Positions 9,527 to 19,671 of a stretch of DNA of 64,000 nt are shown piece by piece. A program made the position numbers and the translations under genes. Within the stretch, counting starts at the first letter, position 1, and each line of letters opens with the position of its first letter. The notes beneath the pieces are model-generated. The model searched no databases, was not told the DNA's origin, and was given only the letters and a program-made list of their open reading frames with translations. Source of the DNA: Promethearchaeia archaeon (GTDB lineage: Archaea; Asgardarchaeota; Lokiarchaeia; Sigyniarchaeales; SOKP01); the NCBI GenBank assembly GCA_029856145.1, contig JAHQWK010000011.1, positions 117,506-181,505 of the forward strand, read 5' to 3'.

Positions 9527-10552
9527 ATGAGCTTGCTAAGTTACATTTTCAAAAGAATACTAGCGACTATTCCTGTAATATTTGGAGTTTTAACAATAAC
9601 TTTTTTCCTTTCTAGATTGATGCCAGGAGATCCAGTGATGCAATTATTATTACAAGCACAAATAAGACAGGATACTTGGATGTATCGTCAAATTGTAAAT
9701 CAATTAGGACTTAATCTCCCTCTTCATTTACAATATTTAAAATATTTAATCGATATTTTTACAGGAAATTGGGGTGAATCTATTGTTTATGCTGTAGGAT
9801 CAGACGTTTGGGATTTAATCATTTTTAGATTACCTAAAACAATTGACCTTACATTTTTTTCAATAATCATTGCCTCATTTGTAGGAATTAAAATAGGAAC
9901 TATTTCAGCAACTCATAGGAATAAAATCAGAGATACTGTTTTTAGAAGTTTGGGCATTATAGGAGTTGCTTTTCCCGTATTTGTATTAGGAATGATTCTG
10001 CAATATTTTTTATCATTTCAACTGAAATTATTTCCAATGACTAATTATAAAACTATAGCATATAAGGATCCTCCTTTTGTAACAGGTTTCTATATGATTG
10101 ATGCATTATTAGCAGGGGAACTCTATAAAATACCAGATTATTTATATCATTTAGCTCTGCCTGTATTTTGTTTATCGTTTGTTACTCTTGCGGGAATTAT
10201 AAGACAAACTCGTTCTAGCATGTTAGATGTTTTACAACAAGATTATATAAGAACCGCAAGAGCAAAAGGATGTAGAGAAAAAAAAGTTATTAAAAAACAT
10301 GCATTAAAAAATGCAATGATTCCGACTGTTACTGTTATCGGATTAAATTTTGCTAGCTTATTATCTGGAGCAGTTATTTTAGAATCTACTTTTGGTTTAC
10401 CTGGAATAGGTTTATTATTAGTTGAAGCTACACTCTATAGAGATTATTGGTTATTAATCTCATGTATGGTTGTAATAGCATTTATTTACATTTTTACTAT
10501 TATGGTAATAGATATCTTATATGGATTTATTGACCCTCGAATCAAATATTAA
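9527..10552 (+). CDS. ABC transporter permease, DppB/OppB family (copy 2)
   Basis: Close paralogue of 8224..9249, same family motifs. Confidence 0.9.
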   Translation: MSLLSYIFKRILATIPVIFGVLTITFFLSRLMPGDPVMQLLLQAQIRQDTWMYRQIVNQLGLNLPLHLQYLKYLIDIFTGNWGESIVYAVGSDVWDLIIFRLPKTIDLTFFSIIIASFVGIKIGTISATHRNKIRDTVFRSLGIIGVAFPVFVLGMILQYFLSFQLKLFPMTNYKTIAYKDPPFVTGFYMIDALLAGELYKIPDYLYHLALPVFCLSFVTLAGIIRQTRSSMLDVLQQDYIRTARAKGCREKKVIKKHALKNAMIPTVTVIGLNFASLLSGAVILESTFGLPGIGLLLVEATLYRDYWLLISCMVVIAFIYIFTIMVIDILYGFIDPRIKY

Positions 10553-10808
10553 GTTCTAAATTACTCATCGTATAGTAGCATAAAATCATTATAACTACTT
10601 TTTACACATAATATTTTAAATTTCATCTATAAAGATTCATAAGAAAAGGAAAAAGCTCAAAAAAGGATTCTTGAATTAGAAGAAAAATGATCTAGACTCT
10701 TATATTTTATTTTCTGTATAATATAGAGTTAAGGTTTAAAATAAATAGAATAAATTATATTATAATATTAAAATATCTTACAATCCAAAAAAAAAAGTTG
10801 AAAAAATC

Positions 10809-11477
10809 ATGGCATTTGACATTCCTAGTGTAATAATTTTGATAACTTTGTTCATCATATTTATGATATTTTTAGTTTTTGATTTATTTGGTAGGAATGA
10901 GAAGTACGGCTATTTAGCTTACGCCGTTGCTGTAATACCGGTTAATTACTTTTGGGGTATGGGAGGGGATCCACTCTTTGCTTATATCATTCTATTCATA
11001 TTGTGGATTGTTACAATACTACGAGATACAATAGGGTTATATCGAAAAAAAGAAAAAGAAATTAATGAGATACTAATGTACATAGCTATTAGTATTTTAA
11101 TACAATTGATTATCAGCGCGATTATTCCAGAAGCTAATCCCTCTTTACAAGCACCTTATACAGAGAAATTCTGGTTTTTCTGGTTACCTAATGTACATTC
11201 TGCTATTTTTGATCCAGCAATAGTTGCAACTTTCAGAATTACTGCTACAATATTGATATTCATTGTTATTGTTCCTTTAATCTTAGATATTAAAGACGAG
11301 GAAGTACCTTTACCGATTATTATTATATTTGTTGCGATATTCATTGCTCCTTTTCTTTATTTAAGCTATTTATGGATACCAGATCCAGCGGGTTTCTGGA
11401 CATTAACGTTCCTATTCTTAGTTGTGTTATTTCTAATCCTGCTTCTTCTAACAAGAAGCGGCTTGGAGACAAAGTAA
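10809..11477 (+). CDS. Multi-pass membrane protein, unknown function
   Basis: 222 aa with about six hydrophobic segments. Confidence 0.65.
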   Translation: MAFDIPSVIILITLFIIFMIFLVFDLFGRNEKYGYLAYAVAVIPVNYFWGMGGDPLFAYIILFILWIVTILRDTIGLYRKKEKEINEILMYIAISILIQLIISAIIPEANPSLQAPYTEKFWFFWLPNVHSAIFDPAIVATFRITATILIFIVIVPLILDIKDEEVPLPIIIIFVAIFIAPFLYLSYLWIPDPAGFWTLTFLFLVVLFLILLLLTRSGLETK

Positions 11478-11588
11478 AAAAAAAAAAATTCTTCTATTAA
11501 ATTTTTATTCTTATTTTTATATTTATTTCATGATAAAATATCAAATTTATCTGGAATTCAAATAAAAGTTTACACTTAATATTATATA

Positions 11589-12587
11589 ATGGCAAAAAAA
11601 AAAGTACAGTCTGAGGATACAAACGGTAAAGAAATTTCTAAGACAAAATCCTCTTATACTTTAAAAGATCTTCCTGGAGTGGGAGAAGCAACAGTAAAAA
11701 AGTTGAAAGAGGCAGGAATCTTATCCATAAGAACCCTTGCTTTGTATCCATTGAAAAAATTAATGGATGAAGCAGGTATAGGAGAAAAAACTGCTGAAAA
11801 AATAACCAAAGTTGCCCAAGATATCGAAAAAATGGGATTCAAGTCGGCAGATAAAATATGGGAAAAAAGAAAAACCTTACATAAATTAACTACAGGTAGT
11901 CAGAATTTAGATGATTTATTGATAGGAGGAATTGAACCTGGAGCAGTTACAGAACTTTTTGGGGAATATCGAACTGGAAAAACACAATTAGCGCATCAAT
12001 TGTGTGTTAATGTTCAACTTTCTTATGAGGAAGGAGGATTAGAAGGTGGAGCATTGTATATAGATACTGAAGGAACCTTTAGACCAGAAAGATTAATTCA
12101 AATGGCACTTGCAAAAGATTTAGATCATAATTTAATCTTGAAAAAAACAACTGTCGGAAGGGCTTATAATAGCAATCATCAAATTCTATTAGCCAAAGAA
12201 GCTCCGAAAATTATAAGTGAAAAAGAAATAAAGTTAATTATAGTTGATTCTCTTATAGGCCATTTTCGTAGTGAATATATCGGTAGAGGGACTTTAGCAG
12301 AACGTCAACAAATTATAAATACGCATATACATGATTTATTAAGATTAACTGAAACCTATGATGAATTAGCTGTTGTTTTTACAAATCAGGTGTCTGCAAA
12401 GCCAGATGTATTCTATGGTAATCCACTAACACATACTGGTGGGCATATTGTAGCTCATGGTGCGACAATACGCATATTTCTACGAAAGGGTAAAGGTGAA
12501 CAGCGAATCGCTAAAGTTGTAGATGCTCCACATATTCCTGAGAGTGATGCTATATTTTCCATTACTGAAGATGGTATAACAGATTAA
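11589..12587 (+). CDS. radA: DNA repair and recombination protein RadA
   Basis: N-terminal HhH domain (LKDLPGVGEATVKKLKEAGI), Walker A GEYRTGKTQ, LYIDTEGTFRPERL, LIIVDSLIGHFRSEY, FTNQVSAKPD. Confidence 0.95.
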   Translation: MAKKKVQSEDTNGKEISKTKSSYTLKDLPGVGEATVKKLKEAGILSIRTLALYPLKKLMDEAGIGEKTAEKITKVAQDIEKMGFKSADKIWEKRKTLHKLTTGSQNLDDLLIGGIEPGAVTELFGEYRTGKTQLAHQLCVNVQLSYEEGGLEGGALYIDTEGTFRPERLIQMALAKDLDHNLILKKTTVGRAYNSNHQILLAKEAPKIISEKEIKLIIVDSLIGHFRSEYIGRGTLAERQQIINTHIHDLLRLTETYDELAVVFTNQVSAKPDVFYGNPLTHTGGHIVAHGATIRIFLRKGKGEQRIAKVVDAPHIPESDAIFSITEDGITD

Positions 12588-12600
12588 TTTCGAGAGAGAA

Positions 12601-13038
12601 TTAATAATCAAAATTAGTATTTATTTCAATTCCTTCTCTTAATGATTCTGAAATGATGCAGAATTGCTCGAAAATTTTCTGACATTGATCTGCTATTTTA
12701 CGCATTCGTGGATTATCAATCTTGGGATCTAATTTTATATCTATTTTCTTAAGTCTCCAAAATCCTTTTTCATTTCTCTTACTAGTAATAACTGCTTTTC
12801 CTTCGATATCAGATACTGAAAAGTTTTTCTTACGTAAGCAAAATGCAAAACTAGCAGCTAAACACCCTAGAACCGATAATGCCAACAGTTTTGTAGGATT
12901 TGGTCCAATTTTGTCTATTGATTTCTTATTTTGTTCATCAATAAATAAATTATTCATTTTAATTTGTCCAAGATCGCATTTAAAGATCATTTCTTCTTCT
13001 AGTTTTATACCAACTTCAGATTTATATTCATCTGGCAA
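12601..13038 (-). CDS. OsmC-family protein (paralogue 1)
   Basis: GCLAASFAFC and CIISESL match OsmC cysteine motifs; similar to the next gene. Confidence 0.75.
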   Translation of the reverse strand: MPDEYKSEVGIKLEEEMIFKCDLGQIKMNNLFIDEQNKKSIDKIGPNPTKLLALSVLGCLAASFAFCLRKKNFSVSDIEGKAVITSKRNEKGFWRLKKIDIKLDPKIDNPRMRKIADQCQKIFEQFCIISESLREGIEINTNFDY

Positions 13039-13078
13039 GTAAAATTCACCTTAATTAAAAATAAATAAAAATACTGAA

Positions 13079-13555
13079 TTAAATTTCAATATTCACGTTT
13101 ACTTCGACACCAGCACGGACAGATTGTGTCACAATACAATATTGCTCAAAGAAGCTTACCCCATCTTTGGTGGCTTTTAAACATTGTTTTGCTCTTTTAA
13201 GAGTTTCGGGATCTTCTATTTTTGGTTCAATATTGACATCAATTTTTTTAATTCTCAAGAACCCCTTTTCATTCCTTGCAATAGTAACCTCCGCATCGCT
13301 TCTAAAATCATCTACTTTCATATTTCTTTTCTTTAAACAGAATATGAAACTCGCACTTAAACATCCTAAAACCCCCAATGCTAGCATTCTTGATGGATTC
13401 GGTCCTAACATATCGACTTCTTCATGATGTTCCTCATCGATATAACAATCTTTAACCTTCATGTTACCTAAGTTACATTTAAAGATCATTTGCGATTCGA
13501 ACTCATCTAATTTTATACCAACTTTAGTTTTTATCTCATTTGAAATGATGATCAC
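13079..13555 (-). CDS. OsmC-family protein (paralogue 2)
   Basis: GCLSASFIFC and QYCIVTQSV; similar to 12601..13038. Confidence 0.75.
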   Translation of the reverse strand: MIIISNEIKTKVGIKLDEFESQMIFKCNLGNMKVKDCYIDEEHHEEVDMLGPNPSRMLALGVLGCLSASFIFCLKKRNMKVDDFRSDAEVTIARNEKGFLRIKKIDVNIEPKIEDPETLKRAKQCLKATKDGVSFFEQYCIVTQSVRAGVEVNVNIEI

Positions 13556-13580
13556 CCTTTAATATTTTGTAGAGAGAATT

Positions 13581-14114
13581 TTATTTGTTAGAAGCTATAT
13601 CTCTAAAAAGCGAAAACAATTTATCTTTTTTTGATTTATCATCTCTAACATTCTCAAGCAATTGATTAATTTCAGTTAACTTAACCTTATAATATTTCAA
13701 ATCTTCTTTAATTTCTGATTGAACAATTGATAATTGAATAGAATCATCTATTATGCAAGCTCTTCTAACGAATTTGAGGCATTGATTAATTCTTTCAGAT
13801 ATTAAATCATCGTCAAAATATTTATCAACAATAATATTAATTTGTTTAATTAACCAATCTCCACTTTCATTTTTTATAGTTTTTAATTGAACATGGGGGA
13901 AATCTAATTCTTCTCTATTATTTCTCAAGCAATTTACTAAGGAAGCGTTTAAACAATTAATCAATGTCTTATCGGGTATTTTTGGAGTAGCCGTTGATAA
14001 TGTGTCAATATCTGCTTCACCTACTTCTTCAAGAATACAGTTAAACAAATTAGTATCATTTAAATCACATTCAAAAACATTTAACTCATCTTCATCCATA
14101 GAGATCAGACTCAA
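13581..14114 (-). CDS. Divergent OsmC-like protein (paralogue 3)
   Basis: INCLNASLVNCLRNN and ACIIDDSI align to the two upstream paralogues; different C-terminal extension. Confidence 0.6.
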   Translation of the reverse strand: MSLISMDEDELNVFECDLNDTNLFNCILEEVGEADIDTLSTATPKIPDKTLINCLNASLVNCLRNNREELDFPHVQLKTIKNESGDWLIKQINIIVDKYFDDDLISERINQCLKFVRRACIIDDSIQLSIVQSEIKEDLKYYKVKLTEINQLLENVRDDKSKKDKLFSLFRDIASNK

Positions 14115-14180
14115 TAATAATATTTTTTTTTATTTTAGAGTAACTAATACAATGTCTTACAAAAATCTTCTATCTATGAA

Positions 14181-14789
14181 TTAAAAGTTTAATGCTTTGT
14201 GGTTCTTTTCAATTTTTTTAAGAGTAAAGTGACGTTGCAAATGAAAGTATAGCCCAAGAAAATACAGTAAAATCATAAATATATATTTTAAGGCAAATAT
14301 TACAATAAAAAGCACCATTAAAATAAAAATAATAACTTCTACTATTAAGCATATCTTATTACTATAATACTTCTCATCAAAAAAGGATGCTGGTACTCTG
14401 TATTTAGCTAAATATGTAGGTAAATTTTCAAATTCTTCTTTCGAAATTAATAATCTAAAACCGACTTGTTTTTTCTGAAAGTAAAAAAAATTTGTACCCC
14501 AATCAAGAGTATCAATAAATATATGAATAGAATAACTAAAACCACCGAGAATTAATGCTGGTAAGTCCAATATATATCCAATTATAATTATAACTATACT
14601 TGGAATTATTGAATGAGTAATTAATAACCTATGATTATGATCTTTAGTAAATTTATTAAAAACAACATCAAAATCGCAAATAAATGAAAAAAATACAATA
14701 AGTATAAATTCCAACACTGTAAAATTAAAACAATAGTTTAGAATAGAGGCAAAAATAACTCCGACAGCAAAATGAATATTTATATGCAT
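14181..14789 (-). CDS. YdjM/DUF457-like membrane-bound putative metal-dependent hydrolase
   Basis: Multiple TM segments with DFDVVFNKFTKDHNHRLLITHSI and SIHIFIDTLDWG motifs. Confidence 0.55.
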   Translation of the reverse strand: MHINIHFAVGVIFASILNYCFNFTVLEFILIVFFSFICDFDVVFNKFTKDHNHRLLITHSIIPSIVIIIIGYILDLPALILGGFSYSIHIFIDTLDWGTNFFYFQKKQVGFRLLISKEEFENLPTYLAKYRVPASFFDEKYYSNKICLIVEVIIFILMVLFIVIFALKYIFMILLYFLGLYFHLQRHFTLKKIEKNHKALNF

Positions 14790-14814
14790 AAAACTAATTA
14801 ATTTTAATTTAAGA

Positions 14815-15798
14815 CTAATTGATATATATTTTTTTTTTTAATCTTTTTAAAACTGCTTTTTTATTTTCTAGACCAGCAGGACCTTTATTTTCAACTAAAA
14901 ATGAAGCTGCTGCTGATGCTAAATAAGCAGCCTTTTCGATTGATTCCCATGATTTATCGGAATGAATATATTCATATAAGAATATTGAGAAATAAACATC
15001 TCCTGCACCAGTTTCATCTACGACTCTTCTAGGTTCAAAAGCAGGAATATTAAGGATTTTTTCTCCTTTTTTAGTGAGCATGGACCCTTTTTCTCCCAAA
15101 GTCATAATGTAAATTCCATTATTATCATAGTTATTGCAGTGAATCATAACTTTTTCAAAATCATCACATTCCCCGGCAATTAGATTCATCTCCTCCTCTG
15201 AGCCTTTCAAAATCAATCTATCTCCAATTAAATCAATAATTTTCTTCATGTTAGAGATGATTTCATTCTCATAAATATATGTTACTTTACCATCCTCATC
15301 TATTTTTCTAATAAAACCTTGCAAATCTATGCCAATATAAGCATCAGAAAAATTTTTTAAAATTTGAGCTACATATTCATATGAAATTTCATTACACAAT
15401 GGAACGAGTACAAATATATCTGGAGGATTATTAAGATATTCTAATGGAATATCTTTAAAATCAAGATTAGGGCTCTTAGATTTTAGGGTCAAAGTCCTTG
15501 AATGATCAAAGTAATCCAATACAAATTTTGTATTTTTTACTTGAGAATATTTAATTCCTCTTAAATCAATTTTCTTATTCTTAATTTTATCTAACAAAGA
15601 GTTATTAAAATTTAATTTACCTATATGTGAGATTATGCCTATTTTAGCATCTTGGGTATAATTACTTAATGCTAAGGTGCAGTAGGATACACTTCCACCG
15701 AGGCTAGGTTTGTTAAGGCGTTTAAATCTTATTATGTTATCAATCGCAAAGTGACCCGTAAATATTATAGAGGGATGATTTTTATTTTGAGTATTCAT
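14815..15798 (-). CDS. PfkB-family carbohydrate kinase
   Basis: C-terminal DETGAGDVYFSIFLYEY and GGSVSYCTLALS signatures. Confidence 0.85.
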   Translation of the reverse strand: MNTQNKNHPSIIFTGHFAIDNIIRFKRLNKPSLGGSVSYCTLALSNYTQDAKIGIISHIGKLNFNNSLLDKIKNKKIDLRGIKYSQVKNTKFVLDYFDHSRTLTLKSKSPNLDFKDIPLEYLNNPPDIFVLVPLCNEISYEYVAQILKNFSDAYIGIDLQGFIRKIDEDGKVTYIYENEIISNMKKIIDLIGDRLILKGSEEEMNLIAGECDDFEKVMIHCNNYDNNGIYIMTLGEKGSMLTKKGEKILNIPAFEPRRVVDETGAGDVYFSIFLYEYIHSDKSWESIEKAAYLASAAASFLVENKGPAGLENKKAVLKRLKKKIYIN

Positions 15799-15849
15799 AA
15801 TTTCTATTTACTTTTCTAATGAAAAATCCTTTATAAAAAATGATAAATT

Positions 15850-16962
15850 TCAGAGCTTTTCAGAGCTTAGACGCTGTAGTTCTTTATTCTTTTCTTCTAT
15901 TGTTGTTTTTAGTTTATTAATTTTGTTCTGTAAGTCTTCCACCAAACCTGACATTGGTCCTTTAGGTATTATAGGCTGAACTTGTTGAGTAGCTTTCAGT
16001 TCAGCAATCAAAAGATCTTTTTCTTTTATTTGTTCTTGAAGATTATTTATTTTCTCTTCAGACTCATTGATTTGAGGAGTCTCTTTTTGTTTCATTCTCA
16101 AAGACTCCTGTAATTGTGATAGATCATTTTTTAACGACTCATTTTCTTTTTTAAGATCTTTAATTTCCTCAGGTTCTAATTGATATCCTCCACTTTCAAG
16201 TGTTTGTTTAAGGTCATCTTTTTCTTTAGTTAGATTTTCTATATTTCTTTTGTACCTATTTAGATCTTGTTGAAGGTCTTGGCATAACCTTTCGAGTGTT
16301 TCAGTTGATGGTTGTGTTGATTGAGGCCTTATTACTGACGGTTTTGGCTGCTCCAACGGAACTACATAATCAATTGGTAAAGTTTTCTCCTTTTTTAGCA
16401 ATTGTTGGTTTAATACTTCATTTTCTTCAGTTAGCTCATTAATTTTGGTTTCTAATTCATCGATTTGAATCTTCTTTTTAGTTAAATCGGATTTCAAATC
16501 ATTGATCAAAGCGGTGGTTACTCCAGAATCCGTAGTGGTTGAACTAACTATTGATTTTGAAGTTGCTTCTAATTTAGTCTCTAATTCAATTTTCTCATTA
16601 CTTCTTGCTCTTAATTCCACTTCCTTTTCTGCTAACTGTTTTTCTAAGTTTATTATTGTATTATTAAGAACAACAATCTTTTGTTGGAGATCACTTACGT
16701 TTATTCCAATACTTAATCCCCCTTGTTTTAATTGTTCTTTTAACCGTTCGTTCTCTTCAATAGTGCTCTTAATAATATGCTCGGTTTTACTTATCAATCC
16801 TATATTATCTTTAATTTTATTTCTTAATAGTTCGTTTTCTTTTTCTACTTCTTTTATTCTATCTAAAGTCTCTCCGATGGCACTAGGTTTATCGATTTCA
16901 TTTTCCATCTTTTTTCTCCATAGACTAATGAAATCCTCAACTTTTTCATTTTCTTCTGGCAT
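15850..16962 (-). CDS. Coiled-coil protein
   Basis: 370 aa of charged heptad-like sequence. Confidence 0.75.
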   Translation of the reverse strand: MPEENEKVEDFISLWRKKMENEIDKPSAIGETLDRIKEVEKENELLRNKIKDNIGLISKTEHIIKSTIEENERLKEQLKQGGLSIGINVSDLQQKIVVLNNTIINLEKQLAEKEVELRARSNEKIELETKLEATSKSIVSSTTTDSGVTTALINDLKSDLTKKKIQIDELETKINELTEENEVLNQQLLKKEKTLPIDYVVPLEQPKPSVIRPQSTQPSTETLERLCQDLQQDLNRYKRNIENLTKEKDDLKQTLESGGYQLEPEEIKDLKKENESLKNDLSQLQESLRMKQKETPQINESEEKINNLQEQIKEKDLLIAELKATQQVQPIIPKGPMSGLVEDLQNKINKLKTTIEEKNKELQRLSSEKL

Positions 16963-17000
16963 TTTATTTCAAAACTTTTTTCTACTTAATTTTTATATTT

Positions 17001-17885
17001 TTATTTTATTAATACTCCTGAAAAATATCCTACACAGTATCCACTGAAACTTCCAACTTTTTCAGAACTTGTATAATATTTTAATAATTTCCCTTTATTT
17101 GCATTTAAATTTTTACATATCATCATTAAAGAAGTTATTGTTTGAGCCCCACATACGGTTGTTTTTGAAGCTGCCTCAAGTGTTTTTTCTGGATTAAATG
17201 CGACAAAAGAATCAATTACTTGCTGATCTCTTTCCTTGAATTTTTCTAATTGTTTTGAATCATATACCTCTTTATGAGTCATATCAGAAGAGGCAACTAT
17301 TACCACATCCTTATTGTAGGATTCAATTGATTTTGCAATATCGTTTGATAATTTGCTCAATATATTAAAATCTTTAACAGATACTTTTATTGGTATAAAT
17401 TTAACATCTTTTTCTTGAGCACAATATTTTATAAATGGTAACTGTACTTCGATATTGTGTTCTCTTCCAAAAGGATGACCAATGAATGCTGACTCATCAT
17501 TTATAACTATATTACTATTATCTAATATCTTCTCAGATAATTCTTCATCAATATGTATATTTCCTAGAGGTGTTTCCCACGCTCCCTCATCCATTAAAGC
17601 AACTTTACCATAACCAATATGATCAGTGCCTAAAACTATAACAGTATCAGGTATTCTTTCTTTAAATAAATTTAAAAAAGTAAAAGCAGCACAACAACCA
17701 GAATAAACGTATCCCGCATGAGGAGATACTCCACCAATAATTGATCTTTGTTTTTGGTTTAATGTTTTGGGTTCTTCACCAGGTCCAAACTCATTATCAG
17801 TGAATGATTCTTTTAGAATGTTAAGTAAATCAGGTTTGAATCGGGGATAAAAGTGACCCGCCACCATAGCATGTCGAGTAACCAT
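17001..17885 (-). CDS. MEMO1 family protein (AmmeMemoRadiSam system protein B)
   Basis: AGHFYPRF, GGVSPHAGYVYSGCCAAF, LGTDHIGYG, SSDMTHK. Confidence 0.9.
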   Translation of the reverse strand: MVTRHAMVAGHFYPRFKPDLLNILKESFTDNEFGPGEEPKTLNQKQRSIIGGVSPHAGYVYSGCCAAFTFLNLFKERIPDTVIVLGTDHIGYGKVALMDEGAWETPLGNIHIDEELSEKILDNSNIVINDESAFIGHPFGREHNIEVQLPFIKYCAQEKDVKFIPIKVSVKDFNILSKLSNDIAKSIESYNKDVVIVASSDMTHKEVYDSKQLEKFKERDQQVIDSFVAFNPEKTLEAASKTTVCGAQTITSLMMICKNLNANKGKLLKYYTSSEKVGSFSGYCVGYFSGVLIK

Positions 17886-18005
17886 TTTTCTAACACTTAT
17901 ATTTTTTAGTTATATTACTAAATTTATTAATGTTGAAATTTATATAATTTCATCTAGTTAATGTAAAATTGAAAGATTTATTAAGTCATTTTTAATACCT
18001 CTTTA

Positions 18006-18602
18006 GTGATGAACCAAGTAAAGGATGAACAAATCTCTCTTGATGACATTGAAGTACCAGATAAAATTCCTACTAAATTTGTAAATTCAAGAGTGATTGT
18101 TTTCAACCCTTTGTATGCCTCTTATTTATACGTGAAGAAAGGGTTTTTTGGCTCTCCATTAGGGATCAATAAACCTAGATTAGAATATTTTTCCAAACCA
18201 AGCGAGTTATCGTTAATTGAATCATATTATCTATTAGAAAGAGATGAAATTACAATTTTCGATGTAAAAGAGAATAATTTTTTAGAGCCAAAGAAATTCA
18301 ATGAGATAGCTAAGAGGATTCATCATAAATTTGAGGAAAAATATATAATTTACAAAGATTTAAGACAAAAAGGATATATCCCGAGACCTGGGTTAAAGTT
18401 CGGAGCAGATTTCGTAATTTATAAAAAAGGACCAGGACTCGAACATTCTCTTTTTATGGTTCATGTTTTACCACATGATTCTGAAATTACTGCAATTGAT
18501 ATGGTTAGGGCGGGGAGGCTTGCAACCTCTGTAAGGAAAAAGTTTGTTATCGCAAATCCACTCACAAAATCATATTATTTCTTTGAATGGTTCAAGCCTT
18601 AA
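18006..18602 (+). CDS. endA: tRNA-splicing endonuclease
   Basis: YKDLRQKGYIPRPGLKFGADFVIYKKGPGLEHSLFMVHV...RAGRLATSVRKKFVIA matches the catalytic domain (Tyr/His/Lys). Confidence 0.88.
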   Translation: MMNQVKDEQISLDDIEVPDKIPTKFVNSRVIVFNPLYASYLYVKKGFFGSPLGINKPRLEYFSKPSELSLIESYYLLERDEITIFDVKENNFLEPKKFNEIAKRIHHKFEEKYIIYKDLRQKGYIPRPGLKFGADFVIYKKGPGLEHSLFMVHVLPHDSEITAIDMVRAGRLATSVRKKFVIANPLTKSYYFFEWFKP

Positions 18603-18694
18603 AAAGCAACTTCATATTATTTATATCCATTCTTGGATTAGCATCATTATTTCTAAAAATTCTTTGATTTTATACATCTCTCGATATAGAAAAT

Positions 18695-19348
18695 TTAGTG
18701 AGGTCTCCACTTTGAAGATATTATTATTATTATAAAAAACAACAATAGAAAAGGGGATAAAATAAAAAATGTTAATGAATAATAATAATAGAAGGTCCAT
18801 GTAATGAGTATTATTGAAGCAATTAACAATGCTACTAAATAATATAGTGAATTATTTCTTTTCATTTCATATATACTACCAAATATTATTATAAAAGATC
18901 CAAAAAACATACCTATCATTCCAACACCGGGAAGATAAGACCCCCAAAGGCTCGGTGGCTTCCAAAAAAAGTATATAGTATAATTTGTTATATAAACATA
19001 TTCTATTATAATACTCAAATTTAATGTTGAAATAATCATTAATACGCTGACAGTAAACGATTCTCCAGCAAGTTTTCCAGTATTAAGATTTCCCTTATCA
19101 ATACTTCTAAAAATATAAAAAGTAATAATTATACAAGCTAAAATTAAAATAGCTAAAATAAGATTTAAACCAAAAGGACTTAAAAAAAATCTCAAACTAA
19201 AATCCTTTATTACAAAGCCCCAATAGAAGAATACTTGCCCAAATTCATTAACAACATATGATGTAAAAATCAAAGGAAATAAGAATCCAATGAAAGTTAG
19301 TATAATTCCAACCTTAAGACTAAAAATATATATTTCGTTTTCTTCCAT
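18695..19348 (-). CDS. Multi-pass membrane protein, last gene of candidate peptide operon
   Basis: 217 aa, about 5-6 hydrophobic segments; starts 17 nt after the upstream small peptide gene. Confidence 0.65.
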   Translation of the reverse strand: MEENEIYIFSLKVGIILTFIGFLFPLIFTSYVVNEFGQVFFYWGFVIKDFSLRFFLSPFGLNLILAILILACIIITFYIFRSIDKGNLNTGKLAGESFTVSVLMIISTLNLSIIIEYVYITNYTIYFFWKPPSLWGSYLPGVGMIGMFFGSFIIIFGSIYEMKRNNSLYYLVALLIASIILITWTFYYYYSLTFFILSPFLLLFFIIIIISSKWRPH

Positions 19349-19365
19349 TTTTTATTTCCTATAAA

Positions 19366-19623
19366 TTAGGATTTTCTTTTTTTGATTTTAAAATCTTTCA
19401 TTCTTACAGTTGAATATCCCGTTCCAGCAGGATAGGTATTTCTACTGATTTCTGCTGTTAATATAAGTATAGATATTGCCCAAAAAGAGATCATTATTAT
19501 AATTATTAGCTTAAAAATTAGCGTATACCTACTATTATTAAAAAATAGTACCTTATTCATTTCTTTATTTGTTAATCCTAATTCTTTACCAATCTTATAA
19601 AACTCGATGATATCCTTAATCAT
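19366..19623 (-). CDS. Small single-TM peptide, candidate modified-peptide precursor (copy 2)
   Basis: 85 aa; FYKIGKELGLTNKEMN N-terminus and YPAGTGYSTVRMKDFKIKK tail shared with 22245..22490. Confidence 0.75.
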   Translation of the reverse strand: MIKDIIEFYKIGKELGLTNKEMNKVLFFNNSRYTLIFKLIIIIMISFWAISILILTAEISRNTYPAGTGYSTVRMKDFKIKKRKS

Positions 19624-19671
19624 TCTTTATTCCCATTTTTTATAAATTATCCATTTTTTAAATTACAGATT

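Larger units (their letters stand above)
8030..10552. repeat. Direct tandem duplication (period ~1.3 kb) of leader plus DppB-type permease gene
   Basis: Leaders at 8121-8223 and 9425-9526 nearly identical; identical first 35 nt of the CDS; start codons 1303 nt apart. Confidence 0.9.

Noticed and set aside
12722-13042. Antisense ORF over OsmC paralogue 1 (also 13167..13427, 16502..17047, 24024..24344, 25810..26109, 30227..30547)
   Set aside because: Antisense to clear family members; no independent motif.
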